A DNA stretch of 64,000 bases from Alphaproteobacteria bacterium Ga0077535 (GCA_001464425.1 LNEK01000020.1:62001-126000), one strand, 5' to 3'. Positions 26,360 to 35,433 are shown, numbered from the stretch's first letter. The notes: generated by a model from the letters alone, not told the origin. A program made the numbers and translations.

Positions 26360-27853
26360 ATGGACATCCGTTTTGTGGCCGCCGGCGGCGGCGATGTTGT
26401 GGCGATTATGGCGACCGAGGGCGGCGAGCTGTTGGAGGCCGGCAAGGCGCTGGATACGGCAACGGCCGGCCGTATCGGCCGCGCAATGAAAGCGGCGCGG
26501 TTCACGGGCGGCGCCGGCCAAGTGGCTGATGTGCTCGCGCCGGAAGGTGTGGATTTCGCCCGGGTGCTGGTCATCGGCGTCGGCAAGGCGGAAGCGGCGG
26601 ACGGCATGGCGGTTGAGCGCTGGGCTGGGCACGCGGTGAAGCGCACGCTGACAGGCGGCTTTGAGAAACTGGTGCTGCAGCCGGATGCGCTGCCAGGCGT
26701 TTCCAAGTCGGAAGCGGGCGCGCATGCGGCGATGGGCGCGCGGCTGGCGGCGTATCGGTTCGATAGCTACCGCACCAAGCTGAAGCCGGAACAGAAGCCG
26801 ACGCTGAAAGCTGTCGACGTGATGATGGACGGCACCGCGGCGGCTGCGGCGCGTGCGGAGAAAGATGAGGCCATCGTCGAGGGCGTATTCTTCGCGCGCG
26901 ATCTGGTGAGCGAGCCGCCAAACGTTTTGTATCCGGAAAGCTTCGCTGAACGCCTGCGCGATCTGGAGACGTTGGGCGTTGAAGTCGAGATTTTGGAGCC
27001 CGCGCAGATGGAGCGGCTCGGCATGGGCGCGTTGCTTGGCGTGGCGCAGGGCTCATCGCGCGGCGGCCGGTTGGTGACGATGCGCTGGAACGGCTCGGCG
27101 CAGAAGAAGGCCAAGCCAATTGCTTTGGTCGGCAAGGGCGTGACGTTCGATACGGGCGGCATTTCGATCAAGCCTGCGGGCGGCATGGACGAAATGAAGG
27201 GCGACATGGGCGGCGCGGCTGCTGTCGCTGGCGCGATGAAGGCTGTGGCGCTGCGCAAGGCGAAGGCCAATGTCGTCGGCGTTGTGGCGTTGGTGGAGAA
27301 CATGCCAGGCGCGAACGCGCAGCGGCCAGGCGATATCGTGACCACGATGTCGGGCCAAACGATCGAAGTGCTGAACACCGACGCGGAAGGCCGGCTCATT
27401 CTAGCCGATGCGGTTTGGTATGCGCAGGACAAGTTCGACCCAAGCGCGGTGATCGATCTGGCGACGTTGACCGGCGCGGTGATTGTTGCGCTCGGCAACG
27501 AACACGCCGGCCTCTTCTCAAACGACGAAGATCTGGCGAATGCGATTACGGCGGCGGCTTTGGCTGAAGGCGAGCCGGTGTGGCGCCTGCCGCTGTCGGC
27601 GGCGTACGATAAGCTGATCGACACGCCGAATGCCGACATGAAGAACATCGCTGGCAAGCCAGTCGCGGGTTCGATCGTCGGCGCGCAATTCGTGAAGCGC
27701 TTTGTTAAAGACGGCACGCCGTGGGCGCATTTGGATATCGCCGGCACGGCGTGGAAGTCGGGGCCGTATGATGATCCGATTAGCCCCGCGTGGGCGACGG
27801 GCTATGGAGTTCGGCTGCTAAACCGGCTGATCGCGAACCGTTACGAAGATTGA
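26360..27853 (+). CDS. pepA: Leucyl aminopeptidase
   Basis: The 497-residue M17 metallopeptidase removes N-terminal residues from peptides. The C-terminal catalytic domain shows the metal- and substrate-binding motifs GKGVTFDTGGISIKP, MKGDMGGAA and NTDAEGRL. The ATG at 26360 is chosen for the AGAGGA Shine-Dalgarno six bases upstream and the usual family length. An ATG at 26294 would add 22 residues. The stop overlaps holC by 1 bp, the standard pepA-holC pair. Confidence 0.94.
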   Translation: MDIRFVAAGGGDVVAIMATEGGELLEAGKALDTATAGRIGRAMKAARFTGGAGQVADVLAPEGVDFARVLVIGVGKAEAADGMAVERWAGHAVKRTLTGGFEKLVLQPDALPGVSKSEAGAHAAMGARLAAYRFDSYRTKLKPEQKPTLKAVDVMMDGTAAAAARAEKDEAIVEGVFFARDLVSEPPNVLYPESFAERLRDLETLGVEVEILEPAQMERLGMGALLGVAQGSSRGGRLVTMRWNGSAQKKAKPIALVGKGVTFDTGGISIKPAGGMDEMKGDMGGAAAVAGAMKAVALRKAKANVVGVVALVENMPGANAQRPGDIVTTMSGQTIEVLNTDAEGRLILADAVWYAQDKFDPSAVIDLATLTGAVIVALGNEHAGLFSNDEDLANAITAAALAEGEPVWRLPLSAAYDKLIDTPNADMKNIAGKPVAGSIVGAQFVKRFVKDGTPWAHLDIAGTAWKSGPYDDPISPAWATGYGVRLLNRLIANRYED

Positions 27854-28296
27854 TGGCTGAGCTCTGGTTCTATCACCTGGAGCGCAGTGAATTGGAGCGG
27901 GCGCTGCCGCCGTTGCTGGAGAAGTCTCTGCAACGCGGCTGGCGGGCTTTGGTGCGGGCGGGTTCGCCGGAGCGCGTCGAGCAGTTAGACACGGCGCTCT
28001 GGACGTTTCGGCCGGATAGTTTCTTGCCGCATGGTCGCGAGGGCGATCCGATGCGTCAGCCGGTGTGGCTGACGACGGAAGCGGGCAATCCGAACGGCGC
28101 GCAGGCGCTGTTCTTGGTCGATGGCGCCGAGCCCGGCGATATTTCCGGCTTCGAGCGCGCCTGCCTCCTCTTTGACGGCAACGACGCCAGCGCCTTGGAA
28201 ATGGCCCGTTCGCGCTGGAAACAGGCGAAAGAGGCCGGCATTACGGCGTCGTACTGGAAGGAAAGCGCCGCGGGGCGGTGGGAGAAGCAGCAATGA
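27853..28296 (+). CDS. holC: DNA polymerase III chi subunit
   Basis: The 147-residue protein matches HolC: MAELWFYHLERSELERALPPLL, a central GWRALVRAGSPERVEQLDTALW and the typical DSFLPHGREGD. Chi links the clamp loader to SSB. It is translationally coupled to pepA (1-bp overlap), a widespread arrangement, and its own stop overlaps the following lipoprotein start by 4 bp. Confidence 0.94.
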   Translation: MAELWFYHLERSELERALPPLLEKSLQRGWRALVRAGSPERVEQLDTALWTFRPDSFLPHGREGDPMRQPVWLTTEAGNPNGAQALFLVDGAEPGDISGFERACLLFDGNDASALEMARSRWKQAKEAGITASYWKESAAGRWEKQQ

Positions 28297-28619
28297 AACG
28301 GACATTGGTTTTGGTTCTGGCCGCGGCGGCAATCGCGGGCGCCTGCGCGTATCAGGCGCCACTCTCGAGCCGCGAGTTGGAGAGCATGGCCAATCGGCAG
28401 CAGCGCGAGGCGATTTCGCGGCCGGAGCCGGATGCGTGCCAGGCGGCGGCGCATCGCAGTCTGGTCGGAACCGACGGCTCGGCGATCAGCCAAGCAAGTT
28501 TGCCGGCCGGCGCGCGGATCATTTGCCACGACTGCGCCGTTACAATGGATTACCGGGCCGAGCGTCTGAACGTCGAACTTGGCGCCGACGGCAAAGTCAC
28601 CAATGTGCGCTGCGGCTAA
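28293..28619 (+). CDS. I78-family peptidase inhibitor lipoprotein, copy 1
   Basis: The 108-residue product has a lipoprotein-type signal (LVLVLAAAAIAGAC) and an I78 inhibitor domain: DACQAAAHRSLVG, then a strand, then MDYRAERLNVELGADG and a terminal VRCG. Members inhibit serine proteases, often protecting the envelope. It starts within the end of holC (ATGA overlap). It has an extra Cys pair (CHDC) that copies 2 and 3 lack. Copies 2 and 3 follow directly. Confidence 0.85.
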   Translation: MKRTLVLVLAAAAIAGACAYQAPLSSRELESMANRQQREAISRPEPDACQAAAHRSLVGTDGSAISQASLPAGARIICHDCAVTMDYRAERLNVELGADGKVTNVRCG

Positions 28620-28632
28620 GAAGGAGAAAGAT

Positions 28633-28956
28633 ATGCGAGCTTTGATGTTGACGGCGGCCGTGTTCGCCCTCGCCGCCTGCGGCCAGACGACCACAACAAC
28701 CACCGAAACCCCAGTTGCGGAGACGCCAGTGGCCGCCGCCCCGACGACACGTGAAGACGCGACCGCGCAAGATGCGTGCGGCGCTGCGCAATATCGCACG
28801 CTTGTGGGGTCCAACTTCGCGGCTGTGACGTTGCCGGCCGATTCCGGCATTCGTATTATCCAGCCGGACACGGTTGTGACCCAGGACTTCCGCGCCGATC
28901 GCATCAACATCATCGTTGGCGCTGATGGGATCATCACTAGCGTGGAGTGCTATTAA
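28633..28956 (+). CDS. I78-family peptidase inhibitor lipoprotein, copy 2
   Basis: The 107-residue product has a clean lipobox (TAAVFALAAC), a Thr-rich linker and the I78 domain (EDATAQDACGAAQYRTLVG, VTQDFRADRINIIVGADG, terminal VECY). A strong AAGGAG Shine-Dalgarno precedes the ATG at 28633; the frame to 28579 is rejected. It shares the segment EDATAQDACGAA with copy 3, so these two are the closest pair. One base separates its stop from copy 3. Confidence 0.85.
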   Translation: MRALMLTAAVFALAACGQTTTTTTETPVAETPVAAAPTTREDATAQDACGAAQYRTLVGSNFAAVTLPADSGIRIIQPDTVVTQDFRADRINIIVGADGIITSVECY

Positions 28957-28957
28957 A

Positions 28958-29248
28958 ATGATCCGCGCCGCGCTCGCCGCCCTGGTTCTCTCTGTCGCCG
29001 CTTGTGCGCAGACGCCGCCCGCTTCGCCGCCGCAAACGGCGGAGGACGCGACGGCGCAAGATGCGTGTGGCGCGGCGCGGTTCGCTTCGTTGGTGGGGTC
29101 GCCGGCCGCTCAAATCGACCGCGCGACGCTGCCGGCGCGGACGCGGATCATTACGCCCGACATGATGGTCACTCAGGATTTTTCGCCTGAGCGGCTCAAT
29201 ATCATCGTTGGCACGGACGGCCGAGTGGGCTCGCTGCGCTGTTTTTGA
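28958..29248 (+). CDS. I78-family peptidase inhibitor lipoprotein, copy 3
   Basis: The 96-residue product has a lipobox (LVLSVAAC), a short Pro-rich linker and the I78 domain (EDATAQDACGAARFASLVG, VTQDFSPERLNIIVGTDG, terminal LRCF). It begins one base after copy 2, so it is almost certainly translated by re-initiation. Compared with copy 1 it has a shorter linker. It is followed by ndk after 94 bp. Confidence 0.84.
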   Translation: MIRAALAALVLSVAACAQTPPASPPQTAEDATAQDACGAARFASLVGSPAAQIDRATLPARTRIITPDMMVTQDFSPERLNIIVGTDGRVGSLRCF

Positions 29249-29342
29249 GCGTTCGATCTTGAAGCATTTCTGACGCACTTGGCCCGGAGCCATCGCGCGG
29301 CTATAGACCCGGCTCCAAATCAAGCCGGAGCGCAGATACCCC

Positions 29343-29765
29343 ATGGCCGTCGAACGCACTTTCTCGATCATCAAGCCGGACGCGACCAAGCGTAATTTGA
29401 CCGGCGCGATCAACGCCGTGATCGAAAAGTCCGGCCTGCGCATCATCGCGCAAAAGCGGGTGCTTCTGTCCGAAGGCCAGGCAGAGGGCTTCTACGCGAT
29501 CCACAAAGAGCGCCCATTCTTCCGCGACCTCGTGAACTTCATGATCTCGGGCCCGGTGGTGATCCAGGTTCTTGAGGGCGAGAACGCCGTCGCCGCCTAT
29601 CGCGACGTGATGGGCGCGACCAACCCGACCAATGCGGCGCCCGGCACGATCCGCAAGGAATTCGCCGAGTCGATCGAAGCCAACAGCGTCCACGGCTCGG
29701 ACAGCTTAGAGAATGCCGAGCGCGAGATCGCGTTCTTCTTCAACGATCAAGAGATCGTGGGCTGA
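29343..29765 (+). CDS. ndk: Nucleoside diphosphate kinase
   Basis: The 140-residue enzyme exchanges phosphates between nucleoside tri- and diphosphates. It begins [17 protein letters not shown] and carries the catalytic His in NSVHGSDS, about residue 117. It has the usual length and no extension. A strong intrinsic terminator follows at 29812, so ndk closes the pepA-holC-I78 run or forms its own unit from the 94-bp upstream gap. Confidence 0.97.
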   Translation: MAVERTFSIIKPDATKRNLTGAINAVIEKSGLRIIAQKRVLLSEGQAEGFYAIHKERPFFRDLVNFMISGPVVIQVLEGENAVAAYRDVMGATNPTNAAPGTIRKEFAESIEANSVHGSDSLENAEREIAFFFNDQEIVG

Positions 29766-29811
29766 GTTCGGATCGCAGGCCTTAGGCCCGCACTTGTTTC
29801 GTTTTACAGGA

Positions 29812-29845
29812 AGGGCGCTGCTTGATGGCAGCGCCCTTTTTGTTT
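29812..29845 (+). terminator. Intrinsic terminator of ndk
   Basis: A perfect 10-bp stem (29812-29821 with 29828-29837), a 6-nt loop and the T-rich run TTTTTGTTT follow the ndk stop by 46 bp. This is the clearest factor-independent terminator in the window. Confidence 0.9.
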
Positions 29846-29850
29846 GATGC

Positions 29851-29877
29851 ACCGTGCGCGTCTGAAGACGCGCGGTC
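29851..29877. repeat. Short palindrome with a GGACCGC-type head
   Basis: Perfect 8-bp arms GCGCGTCT (29856-29863) and AGACGCGC (29866-29873) flank a 2-bp centre, and ACC...GGT extends the symmetry imperfectly. Read on the minus strand it begins GGGACCGCGCGTCT, sharing the GGACCGC head of the repeats at 4531 and 16229 but with a different core. It may be a second subtype of the same dispersed family, or part of the terminator of the convergent small gene at 29885. Confidence 0.5.
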
Positions 29878-29884
29878 CCGGAGC

Positions 29885-30004
29885 TTATTTCTTTTTGCCG
29901 CCGGCGGGGCCTTTGACCGGGGTCGGGTTGGCTTTGGAGCCGCCGCCCGGTTTGCTGGTGGTGCCGGTTTGCTTTGGCGGCGGGCCGCTTGGTGTCTTTG
30001 CCAT
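29885..30004 (-). CDS. Small basic Gly/Pro/Lys-rich protein (39 aa)
   Basis: The ATG at 30004 is preceded by an AAGGAG Shine-Dalgarno with a 9-base spacer. The 39-residue product (MAKTPSGPPPKQTGTT, then a Gly/Lys/Pro-rich rest ending GGKKK) contains only small, polar and basic residues, so it should be disordered and could bind nucleic acid. It is too short for routine ORF calling on its own. The function is unknown, and it sits between ndk and a methyltransferase. Confidence 0.6.
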   Translation of the reverse strand: MAKTPSGPPPKQTGTTSKPGGGSKANPTPVKGPAGGKKK

Positions 30005-30066
30005 GTACGCGCTCTCCTTGGTTTGAACGCGACGACGACGGTACGCTTGGCGTTGGCGTGCGCAAG

Positions 30067-30876
30067 CTACTTGCGCGCAATTATTTCGAGCACGAGCGGC
30101 GTCACCATGAGCGTGCCAGGTTGCTGTGAGACGCGCTCGAATTCGTCGCGCATGTCCTTGGCGATTTGCGGCGTGATGCGATTGAGTTCGAGCAGGCGAT
30201 CGATGTGGATGTCGAAAAAGCCGATTGGCCAGCGCCAGACATTGTCGTCCTTGGAGACGACATCGACGTAAGGCTTCAGGCTCTCGACCTTGAGGCCCAT
30301 TTCGGTGAGCCACGCCGGCAAGTGGCGGGCGATGTCCGGCTCGCCGCCGGAGGCGCGCCAATTGGCGGAAACTTCGTCGACGAATTTTTCGAAGTTCGGC
30401 GCCGGCGGCGCGAGCTTCCAGGTTTGGTAGTCGATGTATTCGTGAAAGACGAGCGTGCCGCCGGGACGGACGGCGTCGACCAGTTTTTGAAGCGCCGCTT
30501 TCGGGTTGGGCAGGAAGGCGAAGATCCAGCGGGCCCAGGCGGCGTCAGCGCCGGTGACGGGGATGGCGTCGGTGGTGACGTCGATCTCGTGGGCTCGGAC
30601 TTGGCCGAAGCCACGGGCTTTGGCTTGCGCCTCAAGCGTGTCGAGGAAACGCCGTGAGCGTTCGAGCGCGTGGATTTGGCCAGTCGGGCCAACCATTTCG
30701 GCGAGGTCCATCGTGGCGAAGCCAGGCCCGGCGCCGAAATCTATGACTTTACAGCCGTCGCCGATGCGGGCGCGGGCCCAAGCGTCGAGCGCCCGGGGGC
30801 GCCAGACGCGGTGCTGGAAGCCGAGCCGGTAGATTTCGTCGTCGTGCGTGCCGAGCACATAGTCGCGTTCAGCCAT
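30067..30876 (-). CDS. SAM-dependent methyltransferase
   Basis: The 269-residue class I methyltransferase has the SAM loop VIDFGAGPGFATMDLAE (about residues 43-59), an acidic binding residue in IHALERSRRF and the post-motif VTGADAAWARWIFAFLPNP. The C-terminal half includes FHEYIDYQTWKLAPP. The substrate is unknown; it resembles the generic UbiE/type-11-like group. It lies between the small basic protein and the phosphatase, with no clear operon. Confidence 0.82.
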   Translation of the reverse strand: MAERDYVLGTHDDEIYRLGFQHRVWRPRALDAWARARIGDGCKVIDFGAGPGFATMDLAEMVGPTGQIHALERSRRFLDTLEAQAKARGFGQVRAHEIDVTTDAIPVTGADAAWARWIFAFLPNPKAALQKLVDAVRPGGTLVFHEYIDYQTWKLAPPAPNFEKFVDEVSANWRASGGEPDIARHLPAWLTEMGLKVESLKPYVDVVSKDDNVWRWPIGFFDIHIDRLLELNRITPQIAKDMRDEFERVSQQPGTLMVTPLVLEIIARK

Positions 30877-30943
30877 GGGAGTCTCCTTGGCGGAGATATA
30901 GGCGCCGGCGCGCGTTTCGTCGCGCCGGAAGCGGACACGGCGT

Positions 30944-31867
30944 TCATTCCAGCGCTTCTAGTTGCGCTGTGTGGAGCACGCGGCCTTCGCCGTCATGGAA
31001 GCGAACGCTTGGCGCCTCACCCAATCGGCACGAGACAAAGCCCAGGCCGCTGTGGGCGAACCGGGTCTGCGGCAGTGGCGCGCGCATGCCGCGGAACTCG
31101 GAGCCTGCGCCGGAGCAGATGTAGTTCACATCGCCGTCGCGCAGGAGTTCGAGGTCGTGGTCGTGACCGTTGAAATAGGCGTTCACATCGTAACGCTGCA
31201 GCAATGGCTGGACGTATTGCGCCAACATGTCGTCGCCGCCGTGCGCGCCGCTCGAGAGGATTGGATGGTGGCCCACGACGATCTTCCAGCGGGCGTGTGA
31301 GGCCGCGAGTTCGACCTCGAGCCAGCGGAGTTGGGCATGTGCTTCGCTGCTATCGCCCAGGATCGGCACGCGGGCACGGGCTGAGCCCATGTGGGTAAGC
31401 GGGAACGTGTCTAGCATGAAGAAGGACGCAGTGTCTGCGCCGATGGTTATGTCTTGGCGCCAATAGCGCGACGGCATGTGCCAACGCGGGCTTTCGATCG
31501 TGTAGTCGATCTCAGCGGCGATGGAGCCGCGATAGTCGTGATTGCCGAGCACGGCGTACCACGGCGTTTGCAGTGAAGGCGCGCTGAAGGCGCTTTCGAA
31601 GGTCTCGGTCCATTGCGGATCGTCGACGGACGCTACGCCGCGGGAATAGAAATTATCGCCGGTGGAGATCACGAAGGCGCTGCCGATCTCGGCGCCGATG
31701 CGTCCCATGGCGCCTGCGACGGCGTGCTGACCGTTTGAACTTTCACCCCAATCGCCAATCACCAGAAACGAGACGGAGGGCGCTTGCGCGTAAGCTTGCG
31801 GGATCGCGGCGAGACTTGCTGCGCCGGCCAAGAAGCCGCGCCGCGATGGCCGCGTGAAGGCGTGCAT
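30944..31867 (-). CDS. Tat-exported metallophosphoesterase (purple acid phosphatase-like)
   Basis: The 307-residue protein has a twin-arginine leader (PSRRGFLAGAASLAAI, cleaved near AYAQA). It carries the complete calcineurin-like metal motif series: GDWGE, STGDNFYSRG, GNHDYRG, GHHPILSSG and NGHDHDLE. The short length and motif spacing fit the tartrate-resistant acid phosphatase group, which releases phosphate from organic esters in the periplasm or outside the cell. This fits the phosphate genes at 35-45 kb, although it is not adjacent to them. Confidence 0.88.
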   Translation of the reverse strand: MHAFTRPSRRGFLAGAASLAAIPQAYAQAPSVSFLVIGDWGESSNGQHAVAGAMGRIGAEIGSAFVISTGDNFYSRGVASVDDPQWTETFESAFSAPSLQTPWYAVLGNHDYRGSIAAEIDYTIESPRWHMPSRYWRQDITIGADTASFFMLDTFPLTHMGSARARVPILGDSSEAHAQLRWLEVELAASHARWKIVVGHHPILSSGAHGGDDMLAQYVQPLLQRYDVNAYFNGHDHDLELLRDGDVNYICSGAGSEFRGMRAPLPQTRFAHSGLGFVSCRLGEAPSVRFHDGEGRVLHTAQLEALE

Positions 31868-31950
31868 GATGTTTCTCCCGCGCGGGACTTGCGCGTGGAA
31901 TGCGGGCGGAACGATGACGGGTAATTGCGAGTGAAAGTGCGAGCTAGTCG

Positions 31951-32526
31951 CTACTTGCGAAGCGCGCGCGCGAGGTCTGCGAGGCAGCGCGGATAGAGGT
32001 CGTGTTCGAGAATAAGCACGCGTGTAGCCAGCGTTTCGGGCGTGTCGGCGGGTTCGACTGGCATTTTCGCTTGGCCCAGGATTTCGCCGGCGTCGACTTC
32101 TTCGACGACGAGATGAACCGTGCAGCCGTGTTCGCTCTCCCCCGCTTCGAGGGCGCGCTGGTGGGTTTTGGTGCCGGGAAATTTCGGCAGGAGTGAAGGG
32201 TGAATGTTGATGAGGCGGCCGGCCCAGGCGCGGACGAAGAAGGGCGTCAGCACGCGCATGAAGCCGGCGAGGGCGACGATCTCGATGTTATGTTGGATGA
32301 GGAGCGCATCGAGATCGCGCTCGAAGGCTTCACGGTTTTGGCCGTAGGATTTATGATCGAGCACGATGCCTTCGACGTTGGCGGCGCGGGCGCGATTGAG
32401 GCCTTCGGCGCCGGGGACGTTGGAGACGACGAGCGCGATTTCGTAGGCTTCTTGCTCGGCGTCGAGCAGCGCTTGCAGGTTGGTGCCGCGTCCGGAGATG
32501 AGAACGGCGACGCGTTTCTTGCTCAT
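31951..32526 (-). CDS. purN: Phosphoribosylglycinamide formyltransferase
   Basis: The 191-residue enzyme transfers a formyl group from 10-formyl-THF in step 3 of purine synthesis. It begins [18 protein letters not shown] and contains [12 protein letters not shown], the active-site [13 protein letters not shown] and [13 protein letters not shown]. It overlaps purM by 4 bp (32523-32526), the classic purMN pair with purM first. Confidence 0.96.
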   Translation of the reverse strand: MSKKRVAVLISGRGTNLQALLDAEQEAYEIALVVSNVPGAEGLNRARAANVEGIVLDHKSYGQNREAFERDLDALLIQHNIEIVALAGFMRVLTPFFVRAWAGRLINIHPSLLPKFPGTKTHQRALEAGESEHGCTVHLVVEEVDAGEILGQAKMPVEPADTPETLATRVLILEHDLYPRCLADLARALRK

Positions 32527-33566
32527 GCTGCTTTCAGCACGCCAATCTTGAATGCTTGTTCGCCGGCGGCGTTGAGTTGCGCGACGACGCTATCGGCCTT
32601 CGCCGGTTCGACGATGAGGATCATGCCTATGCCGAGATTGAAGGTGCGGCGCATGTCTTCTTCGGGGACGCCGCCGGTGCTTTGCAGCCATTCGAAGACG
32701 GCAGGGCGTGTCCAGGCGGTCCAGTCGAAATCGGCGGCTAGGTGATCCGGCAGCGCGCGCGGCGTGTTTTCGACGAGGCCGCCGCCGGTGATGTGAGCGG
32801 CGCCCTTTGCGAGCTTGGCGGCGAAGATGGGCTTTAGCGCTTTGGCGTAGATGCGCGTGGGCGTGAGCAAAGCTTCGGCGAGCGTTTGGCCAGCGGCGAA
32901 TGGCGCGGGCGCGTCCCAGGCAAGGGCGCTGCGTTCAACGACTTTGCGCACCAGCGAATAGCCGTTGGAGTGCGGGCCGCTGGAGGCGATGCCGACGATG
33001 ACATCGCCGGCTTGCATTTCATCGATGCGCGGCAGCAGCGTGCCACGTTCGGCGGCGCCGACGGAGAAGCCGGCGAGATCGTAATCGCCTGTGGCGTACA
33101 TCCCCGGCATCTCAGCCGTCTCACCGCCAGCGAGTGCGGCGCCGGCTTGGCGGCAACCCTCGGCGATGCCGTTGACGACTGCTGCGGCCTCTTCGGCGTT
33201 CAATTTGCCGGTGGCGTAATAATCGAGGAACATCAGCGGCTCGGCGCCCTGGGCCGAGAGGTCGTTCACGCACATGGCGACGAGGTCGATCCCCACGGTG
33301 TCGTGGCGGCCGCTTTCGATGGCGATCTTGAGCTTGGTGCCTACGCCGTCCGTGGTGGCGAGGAAGATCGGGTCCTTGAAACCGGCGGCCTTGGGATCGA
33401 AGACGGCGGCGAAACCGCCCAATGCCGCTTCCGCGCCCGGCCGGGCTGTGGATTTCGCGGCGGGCTTGATCAAATCGACCAGGCGCTCGCCCTCGTCGAT
33501 GTCCACACCGGCGTCCCGGTAGGTCAGGCCATTTGTTCCGGCAGGGGTACGGGTTGAGTTGGTCAC
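32523..33566 (-). CDS. purM: Phosphoribosylformylglycinamidine cyclo-ligase
   Basis: The 347-residue enzyme makes the aminoimidazole ring in purine synthesis. It begins near the GTG at 33566 ([20 protein letters not shown]), giving the usual length; the frame to 33623 would run toward the divergent neighbour. Family motifs are [22 protein letters not shown] and [13 protein letters not shown]-like [13 protein letters not shown]. It is coupled to purN downstream. Confidence 0.95.
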   Translation of the reverse strand: MTNSTRTPAGTNGLTYRDAGVDIDEGERLVDLIKPAAKSTARPGAEAALGGFAAVFDPKAAGFKDPIFLATTDGVGTKLKIAIESGRHDTVGIDLVAMCVNDLSAQGAEPLMFLDYYATGKLNAEEAAAVVNGIAEGCRQAGAALAGGETAEMPGMYATGDYDLAGFSVGAAERGTLLPRIDEMQAGDVIVGIASSGPHSNGYSLVRKVVERSALAWDAPAPFAAGQTLAEALLTPTRIYAKALKPIFAAKLAKGAAHITGGGLVENTPRALPDHLAADFDWTAWTRPAVFEWLQSTGGVPEEDMRRTFNLGIGMILIVEPAKADSVVAQLNAAGEQAFKIGVLKAA

Positions 33567-33659
33567 GCTATGAGTCCAGAAGCCGCCACATTGATAGGCG
33601 ATTCCGCGCCGGGTAGGGTTCAATCACCCATCCAAAAGCGCGCAACGAGGTACCTGCTT

Positions 33660-34730
33660 ATGAAAGCCACGCCCTGGGCTGCCTTCACTGCCCTGTTCCT
33701 GGCGGCCTTGTGCGCGTTCGCGCCAGGGGCCGCAAGCGCTCAGGCCCGCGACAATGTCTACGCTGTGAGCGGTGTTTATGTGGACGAAACAGCCGCCAAT
33801 TCGGCGGCGGCGCAGCAGGCCGGCTTCACGGCGGCGTATCGCATGGGGTTCGAGCGGCTGGTGCGCCGGATCACGACAGCGGCCGATTTGGCGGCGCGCG
33901 GGATGCCCGTGGTTGAGGGGAACTCTTTCGATTTGCTGGTGATGAGCGTCGATGTCGAAGAAGAGCGCCGCTCCTCCACGCGCTACATTGGCCGGCTTAC
34001 CATTCGCTTCAATCCGGAGACGGTGACGGCGCGGCTGCGTCAGCAAGGGCTGACTGTCATCGATATGCGCGGGCCGCCAATGCTGATCGCGCCGATTAGC
34101 GGCGCGGGCGTTGAAGAAGAGACAGCGGCGCTGTGGCGCGATGTCTGGACGCAAGGCGGTTTCGGCAACGAGCTTGCGCCGCTGCGTATTGCGCCGGCGG
34201 ATTTGCAGGGCGCACCGGCTTGGGATGTGGCGGCGCCCTATGCGCAGCAAGCGGCGTCCGCGAGCGCGATCTACGCGACGTTGCGCGTGCAGGGTTCGAC
34301 GGCGACGGCGCAGCTGGTTGAAGTCGGCGCCGACACGCGGCGTGATCGCGGTGAAGTGACGGCGCGCATTCAGGGCTCGGACGCAGCGGCGTTGCGTGCG
34401 GCTTTGGCTTCGCTGGCCGATCAAGCGAACGCGCAGGTGCAGGCTGATTGGAAAGCGCGCGCAGTTGTTGGCGTTGGGCCTGGCGGGCGCATTTCTGCTT
34501 CGGCGCTCTACAGCGATCAGCGTCAGTGGGAGCAGATTAAATCAGCGTTGGAAACGGCGGCGCAGACGATGGTTTCCGAGATCCGGATCGAAGCTGTCGG
34601 CCGCGAAGGCGCGCTCGTCTCATTCTCGTTCTCGGGTCAGGAGCAGCAACTCGCGGCGGAGTTGGCGCGGCGCGGCGTGACGCTGGAGCGGAGCGCCAAC
34701 GGCCCGGTTCTGCGCGTGGCGCGGAGATAG
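33660..34730 (+). CDS. DUF2066 domain-containing exported protein
   Basis: The 356-residue protein has a signal peptide (WAAFTALFLAALCAFAPGAASAQA) and a DUF2066-type region (YAVSGVYVDETAANSAAAQQ, RMGFERLVRRITTAADLA). A long beta/alpha repeat part then includes VRVQGSTATAQLVEVG-like segments. Its function is unknown; DUF2066 genes are often next to purM and hda, as here. The ATG at 33660 is used, as the frame to 33570 crosses the divergent promoter region of purM. Confidence 0.85.
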   Translation: MKATPWAAFTALFLAALCAFAPGAASAQARDNVYAVSGVYVDETAANSAAAQQAGFTAAYRMGFERLVRRITTAADLAARGMPVVEGNSFDLLVMSVDVEEERRSSTRYIGRLTIRFNPETVTARLRQQGLTVIDMRGPPMLIAPISGAGVEEETAALWRDVWTQGGFGNELAPLRIAPADLQGAPAWDVAAPYAQQAASASAIYATLRVQGSTATAQLVEVGADTRRDRGEVTARIQGSDAAALRAALASLADQANAQVQADWKARAVVGVGPGGRISASALYSDQRQWEQIKSALETAAQTMVSEIRIEAVGREGALVSFSFSGQEQQLAAELARRGVTLERSANGPVLRVARR

Positions 34731-34743
34731 GCTGATCGCCACA

Positions 34744-35430
34744 ATGAGCGAGCAGCCGCGCCTGTTTGAATTCCGCATGGGCGAGCGATCGCCCGATACG
34801 CTGGTGGTGGCTGACGCCAATCGTGACGCGGCGCGGTTGTTGACTGACTGGCGCGCGTGGCCGGGCGGGGCGTTGGCGCTTGTTGGGCCGAAGGGCTCCG
34901 GCAAGTCCCACCTCGCCCTCGCCTGGGCTCTAGAAGTCGGCGCACGGCAAATGGATCAGGCAAGCGGGCCGGACGAGGCGGCTTCCGTCTATCGCGATGG
35001 CGGCGGGCGGCTCTTGATCGAGGATGCGGCTGCGGCCGGCGAAGCGGCGATGTGGCGGGTGCTCGATATGGCCCGGAGCGGCGGCGGCGCGGTTCTGCTA
35101 ACGGGCGTTAAGGCGCCCGGAGAGTGGCCGGTTAGCCTGCCCGATTTGCGATCGAGGCTGGCGGCGTTGCCGGTGGCGCGGCTGAAAGAGCCGGATGAGG
35201 CGCTTTTGGACGTGGTTTTGCGCCGGATATGTCGCGAACAATTCATTCAATTGAGCGATGATGCTGCTCAATATCTGGTGCGACGGCTCCCAAGGACGTT
35301 CGCGGCGGCGCAAGCGTGCGCCGCGGCGCTCGATGCGGAACTGGTGCGCGGAGCAAAACCGGTTTCCCTCGCTGTCGCCAAAAAGGCGCTGGCGCGCATG
35401 GAAGCAAGCCGGGGTGGTGAGGACGGTTAA
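34744..35430 (+). CDS. hdaA: HdaA-like regulator of DnaA
   Basis: The 228-residue protein is a DnaA-like AAA+ ATPase without the DNA-binding domain. It has Walker A VGPKGSGKSHLA, a Walker B-like RLLIEDAAA, a sensor region and a C-terminal lid. The N-terminal QPRLFEF resembles the beta-clamp binding peptide by which Hda docks to the sliding clamp to stimulate DnaA-ATP hydrolysis. Its position before ppk is conserved in alphaproteobacteria. It starts 13 bp after DUF2066 and ends 3 bp before ppk1. Confidence 0.88.
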   Translation: MSEQPRLFEFRMGERSPDTLVVADANRDAARLLTDWRAWPGGALALVGPKGSGKSHLALAWALEVGARQMDQASGPDEAASVYRDGGGRLLIEDAAAAGEAAMWRVLDMARSGGGAVLLTGVKAPGEWPVSLPDLRSRLAALPVARLKEPDEALLDVVLRRICREQFIQLSDDAAQYLVRRLPRTFAAAQACAAALDAELVRGAKPVSLAVAKKALARMEASRGGEDG

Positions 35431-35433
35431 GAG

